In this document: one piece after another, positions 30,056-39,467 of the stretch
Layout of the letters: each line of letters opens with the position of its first letter
Position numbering within the stretch: position 1 is the stretch's first letter
Notes under the pieces: model-generated
Database searches by the model: none
The model's input: only the letters and a program-made list of their open reading frames with translations
What the model was told of the DNA's origin: nothing
Assembly (NCBI RefSeq): GCF_018861065.1
Contig: NZ_JAHKQO010000001.1
Location: 18,729-82,728, forward strand
DNA from: Paraglaciecola arctica
GTDB lineage: Bacteria; Pseudomonadota; Gammaproteobacteria; Enterobacterales; Alteromonadaceae
Direction of reading: 5' to 3'
Length of the DNA stretch: 64,000 bases
Program-made: the position numbers and the translations under genes

Positions 30056-30417
30056 CAAGGGTCATTGCAGTTATTAGTTAAAGCAGTTAAAGACTGATTT
30101 TCTTAACGCCGCAACTTGGATTGTTGTCTTTGTGTGGCACAATTTCTAGTTCCACTAGCTAATTTTTCTGTTTGATTTCTTGGTTTTAGTCGCGTCAGTT
30201 TTATCGTTATCCATCTTGATATGCGTTTTGAGTGATACCAGATTACGATGGATTGGCATTATTTTATTTTTAGATGAAATAATAGCCGTTGCACTACATA
30301 CGTTTGCATATTTACCCCACCACCTAAATCATATTATTCTCGTAACATAGCCAAATAGTAAAACAAACCTTAGAGACAACTAAGTCATGTTTTTCAAAAA
30401 GAACACAGGCGTATAAA
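30056..30417. other. Intergenic region upstream of Gfo/Idh/MocA gene
   Basis: No coding sequence is visible in these 362 bases. One bulged inverted repeat, GGCATTATTT (30255-30264) with AAATAATAGCC (30277-30287), lies about 130 bases before the next start. Its role is unknown. Confidence 0.35.
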
Positions 30418-31512
30418 ATGAAAAAAGTAGTGTATCTCTTTTTACTCATTGGAATATGTTCTCAGGTAAAAAGTACCGAGTCCGCGCTACCAATAGCGGT
30501 AGTTGGACTGACGCATGTGCACTTAGGTTGGGTTTTTGAGAGTGAACAACGAGGTGAAATAAAGATAGTTGGGTTGGTTGAATCCGATACACAACTTGCT
30601 TTACGGTTATCCAAACAATTTGGCTTCGCGATGAGCCTAGTTTATCCAGACATGCAGAGCATGATGAAAACGGTGAAACCCAGCGCCGCTGTGGCATTTG
30701 GTAGTATCTATGAACATTTAGAAGTGGTTGAAACACTGGCGCCTTTAGGTGTGCATGTTATGGTTGAAAAACCGCTCGCGGTTAATAGTGAGCATGCTCA
30801 AAAAATGTATAAACTGGCTAAAAAGCATCGTATACATTTACTGACGAATTATGAAACCTCTTGGTATGCCAGTAACTATAAAGCCTACGATATTGTTAAA
30901 AGTGGCGAGATAGGCGAAGTAAGAAAACTGATAGTGCGTGATGGACATAAAGGCCCAGCTAAATTGGGTTTACACGACGAGTTTTTGGCTTGGCTATTTG
31001 ACCCTGTACAAAATGGAGGAGGGGTGATTATTGATTTTGGTTGCTATGGCGCAAATCTGTCTACATGGCTAATGGAAGGCAAAACGCCGTTATCTGTCAC
31101 AGCTGTTACGCAGCAATTGCAGCCAGAAGTAAATCCCAATGTAGAGGACGAGGCGACTATTATTCTCACTTATGAAACCTCGCAAACCGTGATACAAGCT
31201 TCTTGGAATTGGCCCATGGGCCGTAAAGATATGGAAATTTATGGACTAACGGGCGCAGTGTATTCAGATAATAGTCAAAATCTTAGAGTCCGTATCGCTA
31301 AAGGCTACGACGAATATCATGAAAAAGTACAGAAACTTCCAAGGTTAGCAAGTCCTTATAATAGCGGCTTTAGTTACCTTAAGGCGGTAATTGAAGGTAA
31401 AGTAAAAGTTAAGCCAACAGATTTATCGGCCCTTGAAAACAATATGACGGTAGTGGAGATTTTGGACGCCGCTAAACAAAGTGCCACCAAAGGTCAAACC
31501 ATCTACTTATAA
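30418..31512 (+). CDS. Gfo/Idh/MocA-family oxidoreductase with N-terminal signal sequence
   Basis: A 364-residue NAD(P)-dependent dehydrogenase-fold protein. The N-terminus is a Sec-type signal (MKKVVYLFLLIGICSQ), and the Rossmann domain then starts with LPIAVVGLTHVHLGWV, where the usual GxGxxG is replaced by GLTHVHLGW, seen in some sugar-related subfamilies. The conserved EKPLAVN motif is present, and the C-terminal half has FGCYGANLSTWL and NWPMGRKDMEIYG. Export would be unusual for a cofactor-dependent enzyme without a Tat motif, and no RR pair is present. The substrate is unknown and no sugar operon surrounds it. Confidence 0.78.
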   Translation: MKKVVYLFLLIGICSQVKSTESALPIAVVGLTHVHLGWVFESEQRGEIKIVGLVESDTQLALRLSKQFGFAMSLVYPDMQSMMKTVKPSAAVAFGSIYEHLEVVETLAPLGVHVMVEKPLAVNSEHAQKMYKLAKKHRIHLLTNYETSWYASNYKAYDIVKSGEIGEVRKLIVRDGHKGPAKLGLHDEFLAWLFDPVQNGGGVIIDFGCYGANLSTWLMEGKTPLSVTAVTQQLQPEVNPNVEDEATIILTYETSQTVIQASWNWPMGRKDMEIYGLTGAVYSDNSQNLRVRIAKGYDEYHEKVQKLPRLASPYNSGFSYLKAVIEGKVKVKPTDLSALENNMTVVEILDAAKQSATKGQTIYL

Positions 31513-31627
31513 ATTTAAAAATTTGGCTAGCTGAGTATTTGAGACTCGTACCGATAAGTTATATGTGACTTTTATTGTTTCCACTGTAACTGGTATATTC
31601 GTTTTAGAATTTACAGGGAGCCTTGCT

Positions 31628-32404
31628 TTGAAATACTTAAAACTACAACCAATTAATTTTGCGAGTTCACTGCTAGTTTCTTTAGCACGCAGTGGAACTG
31701 GAATTAGCAGTAAAGCCGCAGCAGTTAAGCCTGATGTAGCTTTGATGTTATTCGACATTGAGGGTTGCCCCTATTGTAGATTGGTTAGAGAAGCATTAAC
31801 TGAGTTGGATTTAGATGCAGAAATTTATCCCTGTCCTAAATTGGGAACGCGCTATCGAGAGTTGGTGCTTGAAACAGGAGGCAAGACACAGTTTCCTTTC
31901 TTGAGCGACCCTAACACTGGTGTTCAGATGTACGAATCCTTAAGTATCATCAAATACTTATTTGAAACCTATGGCAAACGACCCTTACCGTTAAAATGGC
32001 AATTTGGAAAGTTACAAAAGCTGGCGTCTATGGTAGCTAACACGGCTCGACTTGGGGTAGGGCAAATCAAAAAGGCATCCCGGCCCCCTGAACAATTACT
32101 CGAATTATACAGTTTTGAAACCAGTCCCTACGCACGTATTGTGCGCGAATGTTTGTGTGAGTTAGAGATCCCTTATATTTTACGGAGTTGTGGTCGAACT
32201 GAATTAGGTGAATGGTTATTACCACAAGTCAGAGACGCGTTAAATATAAAGCCTAATAGTGCACTCTCTAATCGCAAGCACCTACAAAACATAGAGGGGA
32301 AAATGGCAATCCCTTATTTGGTCGATCCTAATAATAATGTTGCCATGTTTGATTCAACAAAAATTGTTGAATACTTGCAGGTTACCTATGGTAGTAACCA
32401 GTAA
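31628..32404 (+). CDS. Tandem glutaredoxin/GST-N-terminal-domain protein
   Basis: A protein of about 258 residues containing two thioredoxin-fold GST-N domains in tandem. The first has a redox-type CPYC (Cys47, Cys50) followed by TQFPFLSDPNTG-x-QMYESLSIIKYL. The second has SPYA (166-169) in place of the cysteines, then AIPYLVDPNNN and MFDSTKIVEYL. Neither is followed by a GST all-helical domain. I prefer the TTG at 31628 because AGGGAG lies seven bases upstream. A GTG at 31565 would add 21 residues with no ribosome site. It ends at a bidirectional terminator shared with the convergent TonB receptor. Function may be glutathione-linked redox chemistry. Confidence 0.72.
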   Translation: MKYLKLQPINFASSLLVSLARSGTGISSKAAAVKPDVALMLFDIEGCPYCRLVREALTELDLDAEIYPCPKLGTRYRELVLETGGKTQFPFLSDPNTGVQMYESLSIIKYLFETYGKRPLPLKWQFGKLQKLASMVANTARLGVGQIKKASRPPEQLLELYSFETSPYARIVRECLCELEIPYILRSCGRTELGEWLLPQVRDALNIKPNSALSNRKHLQNIEGKMAIPYLVDPNNNVAMFDSTKIVEYLQVTYGSNQ

Positions 32405-32426
32405 ATATTGTCACATAAGAACGACA

Positions 32427-32448
32427 AAAGGCGTCCTAAGACGCCTTT
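32427..32448. terminator. Bidirectional terminator between convergent genes
   Basis: AAAGGCGTC (32427-32435) and GACGCCTTT (32440-32448) form a perfect 9-bp stem around CTAA. The A and T flanks inside the stem suit both strands. It lies between the GST-like gene and the minus-strand TonB receptor stop. Confidence 0.75.
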
Positions 32449-32466
32449 AACTTAGGCGGTCAGCAA

Positions 32467-34767
32467 TTAATAAAAACGTACTTTAGCTTCAATTCCAAAG
32501 ATTCGTGGTTGATTAACAATGCCTGTTAAGTTATTGAAATCTATCGCACCTTTTAGATTTTCTTCATCAGTAATGTTACGACCGAATAGGCTAATGCTGT
32601 AGTCGTCAGCAAAGTTTTCATAAGAAATTCTTAGGCCACCTTCAAAGTTATCATTGGTTTTAAACTCAAGTGAGCTATATAAAAACAAATTTGTTTTGCC
32701 TTGAAATGCCCAGTCGGTGTAGATAGAAATCTCCGCATCTTCGCCAACAGGAAACGCGTAGCGAGCGGTGAAGTTAAAGATGGTTTCTGGTGCTTGCGGG
32801 AACGGATTGCCATCTATTGATACTCTGTAGCCATCAACAGTTGGATCAATCACTGTACAGTTACCAGTAAAGTTGAAACTTGGGTTTGCACCACAAGGTA
32901 AAACCGTTAACGAATCATCTTTAATTTCGGTATGGTTGTAACTGTAACCAGCGGTTAGGGTTAAATTATCGGTCACTAGATATTGTGCATCTACTTCAAA
33001 ACCATAACCCACACCTTGGTCTGCATTAATCAGAGCGGTATTATTGGCTCCACCACCAATGGCCGAAAATTGCACGTCATCAATTTCGTAATAAAAAGCC
33101 GCTACGTTTAAGCGCAGGGTATCGTCTAATAAGTCTGTTTTAGTACCCACTTCAAAGGAATTGATGGTTTCAGATTCAGCAACCGAAGGAGAGCCTTCAA
33201 AGGCTACATCTCGTCCTTGAATAGTCTGGGCTCTAAAGCCGTTGGCTACTCTGGTAAACAATGACGTGTTTTGGTTAACTTTGTAGTTGGCGCTAAGCTC
33301 CCAACTGACTTGGCCGTCGTCTACGTTAATATCTTCATAGTCCTGAACCGAAGCGGCACCAATGACTACAGCAAAACCATCTACGTTTTGCTCACCTACA
33401 ACCAGTGATTTGTCGTCTTTGGTATAACGTACACCACCAGTTAGGTTTAATTTTTCGTTGACATCATAAGATGTCTGCCCAAATACTGCCCAAGTGGTGT
33501 TGTCATGAAACACTGTGGTGGCACCATAAAAGCCGTCAATACTGGTTACGTTGAAAGACGATTCGTAATAAAAAGCCCCTACCTGCCAACTAAGCGCGTC
33601 ACTGGTGTCGCTGGCTAAGCGGAATTCTTGGGTAAACTGTTCAAGATCATCCAAGTTATCTTGAGTCACAGCACTAAATGCAATATTACCAGGGTAAGTT
33701 AATTCTGTTGTGCCATCGCCATTAATGTCGGCGGCTTCGGTTAATGTTACACCACCATCTATGTCACCTAGGCTTGAGCCTTCGGCGTTTTCAATTGCAG
33801 TGATGCTGGTAAGACTCATATCTTCTAGGCCAAACTCCAGTTTTAAAGACGCGCCGTAGTTTTCATAAGTTTGCGGGTTATTATCCGCGCCATTCCCATC
33901 GATATCGCCATCGTAATAAACCTTGTCGCGGTCGAAGTTTTGATTCAGATCATTACTGCCACGAGTTAGGATATTGGCTCGAAAAACCGACGCCGTTCCG
34001 TCAAGTTCACGTCCATGAACACTTAATAATGCCGAAAAATCATCAGAAGGCTGATACGCCAATTGACCACGCCAGGCTTTTTCATCAAAGCCACCAATAA
34101 CATCGTTTTGCCCGGTGTAGGCATTATCAATCCAATCATCTCTGTCTTGTGATAACACAGAGAATCGCCCGGCAAGATCTTCTCCTAGGCTTCCGCCAAC
34201 CGCGCCTTCAATATTAAAGGTGCCTAGATTACCCACACCTAGTTTAACGTAGGCATCAAAATCATCACTTGGTTTAACCGAATCGAATTTGATTATGCCG
34301 GCTGTAGTGTTGCGTCCAAATAAGGTACCTTGTGGACCTCGAATCACTTCTACTTGTTCGATATCAAACAACGGAAAACTTTTCAATATTACGTTTTCTT
34401 TGACGACATCGTCCATAACAATAGAAACCGGTTGTGATGCTGCTAGGTCAAAATCTGTGTTGCCTAGTCCGCGAATATAAAAACGAGGGGCTACTCGACC
34501 ATTTGATGTTTCGGCATATAATCCAGGTACGCGAACGGCTAACGCTATGATGTCTTCGCCACCTGCAAAAATGCTTTCAAATTGTTCCCCGTTTAATGTG
34601 GCGATAGAAATAGGCACCTCTTGAATACTTTGGGTACGTTTTTGAGCCGTCACTGTAATAGACTCTAAAGCTCGCTCGCTTTCTTTGGCCTCTTGTGCAA
34701 TTGAGACTTGGCTAATTAGTGCTGCGTGGATTGCAATGACTAAGGCGCTTTTCTTTAATGTTTTCAT
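32467..34767 (-). CDS. TonB-dependent receptor
   Basis: Outer-membrane receptor of 766 residues with signal peptide 1-24 (ending VSIAQ). The TonB-box-like ITVTAQKRTQSIQEVP is followed by a plug with FYIRGLGNTDFD, VMDDVV and DIEQVEVIRGPQGTLFGRNTTAGIIKF. The C-terminal barrel ends in an aromatic residue (KVRFY). Sequence style is that of the large Alteromonadales/sphingomonad receptor family with VTAQKR and LFGRNTTAG motifs. The substrate cannot be read; neighbours give no clear catabolic context. It converges with the GST-like gene at a shared terminator. Confidence 0.92.
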   Translation of the reverse strand: MKTLKKSALVIAIHAALISQVSIAQEAKESERALESITVTAQKRTQSIQEVPISIATLNGEQFESIFAGGEDIIALAVRVPGLYAETSNGRVAPRFYIRGLGNTDFDLAASQPVSIVMDDVVKENVILKSFPLFDIEQVEVIRGPQGTLFGRNTTAGIIKFDSVKPSDDFDAYVKLGVGNLGTFNIEGAVGGSLGEDLAGRFSVLSQDRDDWIDNAYTGQNDVIGGFDEKAWRGQLAYQPSDDFSALLSVHGRELDGTASVFRANILTRGSNDLNQNFDRDKVYYDGDIDGNGADNNPQTYENYGASLKLEFGLEDMSLTSITAIENAEGSSLGDIDGGVTLTEAADINGDGTTELTYPGNIAFSAVTQDNLDDLEQFTQEFRLASDTSDALSWQVGAFYYESSFNVTSIDGFYGATTVFHDNTTWAVFGQTSYDVNEKLNLTGGVRYTKDDKSLVVGEQNVDGFAVVIGAASVQDYEDINVDDGQVSWELSANYKVNQNTSLFTRVANGFRAQTIQGRDVAFEGSPSVAESETINSFEVGTKTDLLDDTLRLNVAAFYYEIDDVQFSAIGGGANNTALINADQGVGYGFEVDAQYLVTDNLTLTAGYSYNHTEIKDDSLTVLPCGANPSFNFTGNCTVIDPTVDGYRVSIDGNPFPQAPETIFNFTARYAFPVGEDAEISIYTDWAFQGKTNLFLYSSLEFKTNDNFEGGLRISYENFADDYSISLFGRNITDEENLKGAIDFNNLTGIVNQPRIFGIEAKVRFY

Positions 34768-34991
34768 GAGTGTCCTTTTGCGTTAATTATTAAAGGCTAA
34801 TGTGTCTAGCCAGAGAAGGAGAATATCTTAGTTTGAGTGTCTTTTGCACCAATTTAATGCAACTATAGCAGAGTATGAGTGGCTGTTGTTTAATGCACTA
34901 TGTTTGGGAGTTGGCTAGGTTAACTTTAGATCTTGCGCGTTTTAGACTTGGTATTAGGGTGAAAATAAGCAGTGTTTTAGAAAGTTGTAAA

Positions 34992-35022
34992 AGAGGCCAG
35001 CGAAATACGATTGCTAGCCTCT
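34992..35022 (-). terminator. Terminator of second TonB receptor
   Basis: On the minus strand, AGAGGCTAGC pairs with GCTGGCCTCT (one mismatch) around an 11-base loop and is followed by TTTTAC. It starts about 30 bases past the stop of the receptor gene at 35052. Confidence 0.6.
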
Positions 35023-35051
35023 AATGCTACCATTACTCGTTATCTGTGTTT

Positions 35052-37409
35052 CTAGTCACCAAATGCCATATTAAATTCAATTCCTACAAATCTAGGTGGG
35101 CCGGCAACAAAGGTGGGGTTGCCAAAACTTCCACCGGTATTTCCCGCATCGACTAAGTATTCTTTGTCAAATAAGTTACTGACGAACAAACTGACAGACC
35201 AACTGTTTGTTTCGTTTGCGATACCCACTCGGGCATTGACTAAACTAATGGCGTCTTCACTAATATCTAATCCTGAAATCGGGGCATTAGCGGGTTCAAA
35301 GAATATGTCTGAGCGGCAGCTGTATACTAAAGAGCCTGTTAAGCTTAGATTATCTGTTAACGGTTGATTATATGAAATCCCTGTACTGACCGTCACTTCT
35401 GGTTGTAGACGGAATCGATTACCGGCTAAGTCACCATTGTCACTGTCGTCGTCAATTTCTGCGTCAATGTAAGCAAAATTAGCAAATACGTCGAAATAAT
35501 CCCCTAACAATGCTCTTAACTCTGTTTCAACACCAATGTTGGTGGCTGAACCGGCATTGGCAGTGAAAAAATTGCCTGCATCGTCTTGCTGGGTTACCTG
35601 AAAATCTGAATAATCTTGATAGAATATTGAGGCAGAATAAGTGATTGAACGATCTAAAGCCTGACCTTTGACACCTGTTTCGTAGTTCCAGATGATTTCA
35701 GCTGGCACTAAAGTTACATCTGCTATGGCTCCATTTTCGCCGGCTTGAGAACTAACATCTAGCACTTCAGAACGGCGACCCTTAGAAATAGTCGCGTAGA
35801 GATTGGTATTTTTGTTTAAGTTATACAAGATGTTAAAACGTGGCAACCAATCGTTAAACGTGTCGCTTGCTTCAAACTTTTCACCATTTGTGTCGACAAC
35901 TGGCAGTAACGGTCCAGGAGCACCCACATTAGTTAAAATGACTGAGTCGGGAGAAACTGCGCTATACCCACTGGTTTTATCTTCGGTTACATAACGTAGC
36001 CCTGCGGTAAGTTCAAGGTTGTCACTAACCGAATAAGTAAAATCGGCAAAAACGGAGAAGGTATCAGACTCGCCAAAATTGCTAAACAATGCACTGTAAG
36101 GTAATTCTGATGCGGCACCAACGGTTAGAGCAGGAGTGAGTATGTTGACTGAGCCATCTCCATTAATACAAGGTAAACCAGTACCTAAGGCGCTAAGACA
36201 ATTTAAGTAGATTGACTCCTCAGTACTAAAAGGTACACCTTGATTACCATCTTCGGTAAAATAGCTGATACCAGCAATGGTAGTAAGTTTATCGCTAGTG
36301 TGCAGTAATCTAAACTCTTGGCTAAACTGATCCCCTTCGGCGTCTTCGGCAAATTCTAAAAACCACGCTTGGGTACCGTCACCATCAAATATTTCTAATG
36401 AATCGAAGCTACGAGTGGCGGTGATTGAAGTAAACATAAGGTTTTCAGATAGGTCCCAATTGACAGTTAAATTAATGTCATCTGTTTCACGTTTTACGCC
36501 TAGTTTATCTGATCCAAGCACCTCGGCAGAGTATGGGCTGCCCGACATTTCTACAAAGGTATACGGGCTAGTATCACCGCCTGTTGGCGCATAAATACCA
36601 TTTTTGAATGAAGTGCCGGTATCGTCATTTTCTTCGTGAGTTAAGGTTAAATCGGCTGTAATGCTTTCATTTGGAGTAAAGCGAAGTGAAGCTCTAAAAG
36701 CAGTACGTTCAATGCCATGCATATCTTCTTGATGAGTACCGTTTGGATTTTGTGAATCGGCGTCTCCGGCTTTGTTTTCAATAAAACCATCTCGTTGACG
36801 GTAACTAAAGGCAAATCTGCCTTGTAGGGTTTCGTTTCCGCCTGTGACATACCCCTTAGCCTGTTTAGCTGCAAAATTGCCTAAACCTAAAGTTATAGAA
36901 GAAGAAAAGTCTTCTTCTGGCTTATTAGTGATGACACTCAAAGCTCCAACAGAAGCGGCTGTGCCAAACAGGGTGGCCTGGGGGCCTTTCACGACTTCGA
37001 TACGCTCAATATCAAACATTTCGAAATAGGAACCCCGAGAGCGAGAGATATCCGCACCGTTATAATAAATAGACACGCGAGGTGCTGCTTGCGCTGAGCC
37101 ACTATCTGAAGTAATGCCTCGAATAACAAAACCTGGGTTGTTCGGGCTTTGTTCTTGGATCACAAGTCCTGGAGTGATTTCAGATAACATATCTAGCTCA
37201 CCAACTCCCATGGATTCCAAAAAATCACCATTGTAAGCACTGATACTGGCAGGTACATCTTGAATTGATTGAACACGTTTTTGAGCAGTGACCGTTATCT
37301 GCTCAATTTCTTTATCTGGTGTTTGTTGAGCAAAGACTGGTGTGCCTAATAAAGCGGCAATGAGCAAAGAAAGTTGATTAAAAACAGGTGTAAAGGTTTT
37401 ATTATTCAT
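35052..37409 (-). CDS. TonB-dependent receptor
   Basis: Outer-membrane receptor of 785 residues with signal peptide 1-27 (ending GTPVFAQ). The TonB-box-like ITVTAQKRVQSIQDVP is followed by a plug with FVIRGITSD, IYYNGADISRSRG and DIERIEVVKGPQATLFGTAASVGALSVI. The barrel ends VGIEFNMAFGD. It is a paralogue-type companion of the receptor at 32467, but the plug motifs differ (LFGTAASVG against LFGRNTTAG), so they probably bind different substrates. Each has its own terminator, so they are separate transcripts. Confidence 0.92.
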   Translation of the reverse strand: MNNKTFTPVFNQLSLLIAALLGTPVFAQQTPDKEIEQITVTAQKRVQSIQDVPASISAYNGDFLESMGVGELDMLSEITPGLVIQEQSPNNPGFVIRGITSDSGSAQAAPRVSIYYNGADISRSRGSYFEMFDIERIEVVKGPQATLFGTAASVGALSVITNKPEEDFSSSITLGLGNFAAKQAKGYVTGGNETLQGRFAFSYRQRDGFIENKAGDADSQNPNGTHQEDMHGIERTAFRASLRFTPNESITADLTLTHEENDDTGTSFKNGIYAPTGGDTSPYTFVEMSGSPYSAEVLGSDKLGVKRETDDINLTVNWDLSENLMFTSITATRSFDSLEIFDGDGTQAWFLEFAEDAEGDQFSQEFRLLHTSDKLTTIAGISYFTEDGNQGVPFSTEESIYLNCLSALGTGLPCINGDGSVNILTPALTVGAASELPYSALFSNFGESDTFSVFADFTYSVSDNLELTAGLRYVTEDKTSGYSAVSPDSVILTNVGAPGPLLPVVDTNGEKFEASDTFNDWLPRFNILYNLNKNTNLYATISKGRRSEVLDVSSQAGENGAIADVTLVPAEIIWNYETGVKGQALDRSITYSASIFYQDYSDFQVTQQDDAGNFFTANAGSATNIGVETELRALLGDYFDVFANFAYIDAEIDDDSDNGDLAGNRFRLQPEVTVSTGISYNQPLTDNLSLTGSLVYSCRSDIFFEPANAPISGLDISEDAISLVNARVGIANETNSWSVSLFVSNLFDKEYLVDAGNTGGSFGNPTFVAGPPRFVGIEFNMAFGD

Positions 37410-37975
37410 ATTGTCGATTTTCCCATCGTTTATTCGAAAGTGTGCTTTTAGATGGTCGCCAAAATAGGAGGTTTGTAAGTCGTTTCGATGACACTAATAT
37501 GACAATAGCATTAAATTGAAAAATTTGATTGTTGTTAACTCATTGTTAATATTAACTTTATTTTACTGAGTTGGGGAGTAAGCAGGTTCTTTAAACTATT
37601 ACTAAAGGTATAGGGGGGACGTTTTCCTATGCAGTTAACTTTTTATCGCTTGGTGTTTTACTCAAACATACTATTGTATTGGCGACTATACCAAGGTGGA
37701 ATTTAGGTAGCTAATTCAGGCGTCAGCTTTAGCCAACACCTAATTGAGAATTTGGGGGCCTTAACACAAGTTTAACGACAGCAAATTGAACAACGCATTT
37801 TTGTAGATTGGGTAGTTGGAGATGGCTATCCTAAAGCTGCAATAACTCACTTGGATAAATAACGCGATTGCGAACTAGAATAATGAATGGATAATTATAC
37901 CGCTAACAATCACTTAGTTTAGAAATAAAAGTGCTATCATTTCATAGCGCTGTTACTGCATTAATCGGAAAGTAC
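37410..37975. other. Gene-poor region upstream of the interrupted DUF1801 gene
   Basis: No intact gene is visible in these 566 bases. The left part must contain the promoter of the minus-strand TonB receptor. The right part contains a possible decayed coding fragment at 37713-37862, described separately, and an extended -10-like TGCTATCAT around 37932-37940 just before the DUF1801 reading frame. Confidence 0.4.
37713..37862 (+). pseudogene. Possible decayed coding fragment
   Basis: One frame reads NSGVSFSQHLIENLGALTQV, then a TAA at 37773, then RQQIEQRIFVDWVVGDGYPK and AAITHLDK before a stop at 37860. The amino-acid composition looks protein-like across the internal stop, which suggests a gene remnant. 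I do not recognise the family and there is no start or ribosome site. It may be chance. Confidence 0.2.
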
Positions 37976-38401
37976 ATGGCAGATAATAAAACACAACCTA
38001 CACAAAAGAGTGCATTGGATTTTATTGAAACAATAGCACACCCACAACGTCGAGCTGATGCTTTTGAATGATTGGATATCTTTGCGAAAGTAACAAAGCG
38101 TGAAGCTGTGCTCTGGGGAAGTAGCATCATTGGGTACGGTCGCTATTGCTACCAAACGGCAGATAAAAAAACGCATCAATTTATGCGCACTGGTTTTTCC
38201 CCACGAAAACAAAACTTGGCATTGTATATTATGGTGGGATTCAATGAATTTGAAGAACAACTGCAACAACTTGGTAAGTATAAGACTGGCAAATCTTGTT
38301 TATATATTAATAAATTAAGCGATGTCGATCAGCACGTTCTCAGTAAACTTATTCAACAGTCATTTGATGAAATGGCCCGTCGATATCCTATTGATGTTTA
38401 G
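37976..38401 (+). pseudogene. DUF1801-family (YdhG-like) gene with in-frame UGA
   Basis: A continuous frame from ATG at 37976 to the stop at 38401 encodes a 141-codon DUF1801 protein, interrupted only by TGA at 38069-38071 (codon 32). Before it lies MADNKTQPTQKSALDFIETI, and after it the family core LWGSSIIGYGRYCYQ, TGFSPRKQNLALYIM and LGKYKTGKSCLYINKLSDVD. The frame is intact on both sides, so this is a point nonsense change (for example from TTA, Leu) or a sequencing error. Restart at the TTG at 38072, right behind the stop, is also possible. The family's biochemical role is not established. It converges with a LysR gene. Confidence 0.75.
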
Positions 38402-38437
38402 CTATAGGTGTAATTATCCTTACTATTAACGAATAGG

Positions 38438-39352
38438 TTACCAATATTTTCTTTTTGAAAGAAAGAAGTCAATAAAAGCCCGAACCTTAGGTTGCTCAAG
38501 TTTAACCTGATGATAATAGATATATATCTCCGCTGACGAGTACCAGTATTTTTCTAATACAGGTAATAACTGACCATTGGCGAGGTACGCTTTAATATCA
38601 TTATTATCTACTAAAGCGTTGACTAGCCCTAAGCCTGATACCGCAAATTTTGATTGCCCTGAGACTGTTTTCATTGGCGCATCGAGGACAACAAATTCCA
38701 TTTCATGTTGTTGACTATTGGCGACCTTATTAACGATAAGAATATTACTGGGATCGCTGTGTGGGTGGCTAATTACCTTGTGGTTTTTGAGTTCGTCAGG
38801 TGAGTTGGGGGTGCCGAATTTAGTTAGATATTCAGGGGACGCAAATATACCTAATTGTGCTTTCCAAAGGGATCTGCGTTTTAACGAAGGGTGTTGTATT
38901 CCTAAATATTCATCAATTCCCCAATAAATATCGTAGGGGTTTTTATCTATGTCGATGACGCTTTCTTGTACTTCAAAAACGAGTTCTATATTTGGATAAC
39001 AATGATGGAATTCTGCCAGCCAAGGGAAAACGGTTTCGTCGTAAGTTTGGGATGACTGAGAAACCACATTCAGCGTACCAGAAAACTCTCCTTGCCGAGA
39101 CTCAAGCCAATGCGCCATAGCATCATGTTGTTCCAGTATTTTTTGTACTCTAAGCAAAAACTCTTGGCCAAACTGAGTCAATCTGATTTTTCTGGTACTG
39201 CGTTCAAATAAGGGTTCTGCCAAACGTTTTTCAAGTTGTGAAACTTGTTTACTCATTGCCATAGGAGTTTGCCCTTGCGCATTGGCTGCGAGTGTAAAGC
39301 TGCGGTGTTTAGCAACAAGAGTAAAGGCAATTAAGGTTTCTGTTTTAAACAT
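38438..39352 (-). CDS. LysR-family transcriptional regulator
   Basis: A 304-residue regulator with the LysR winged helix-turn-helix at residues 5-65 (LIAFTLVAKHRSFTLAA, then PMAMSKQVSQLEKRL and LFERSTRKIRLTQFG) and a substrate-binding effector domain to the end. It is divergent from the CPBP protease gene with a palindrome between them, so that gene and its own promoter are the likely targets. The effector is unknown. Confidence 0.9.
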   Translation of the reverse strand: MFKTETLIAFTLVAKHRSFTLAANAQGQTPMAMSKQVSQLEKRLAEPLFERSTRKIRLTQFGQEFLLRVQKILEQHDAMAHWLESRQGEFSGTLNVVSQSSQTYDETVFPWLAEFHHCYPNIELVFEVQESVIDIDKNPYDIYWGIDEYLGIQHPSLKRRSLWKAQLGIFASPEYLTKFGTPNSPDELKNHKVISHPHSDPSNILIVNKVANSQQHEMEFVVLDAPMKTVSGQSKFAVSGLGLVNALVDNNDIKAYLANGQLLPVLEKYWYSSAEIYIYYHQVKLEQPKVRAFIDFFLSKRKYW

Positions 39353-39375
39353 GAGATTTATTTATAATCTTTTAG

Positions 39376-39390
39376 TTTACAATATGTAAA
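39376..39390. promoter_or_regulatory. Candidate LysR-type operator
   Basis: TTTACA-ATA-TGTAAA is a perfect 15-base palindrome in the 115-base gap between the divergent LysR and CPBP genes, 24 bases upstream of the LysR start. It contains the T-N11-A form typical of LysR sites. Binding is inferred from position. Confidence 0.4.
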
Positions 39391-39467
39391 ATAGTATACC
39401 ATTAATTTGTATTGGATTTCCCTTTACACTTGATTCAGATAATTAATGAATCGGTGTGGGAAACAAT

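Noticed and set aside
31565..31627. GTG start for the tandem GST-N protein
   Set aside because: It has no ribosome site, whereas AGGGAG is well spaced from the TTG at 31628.
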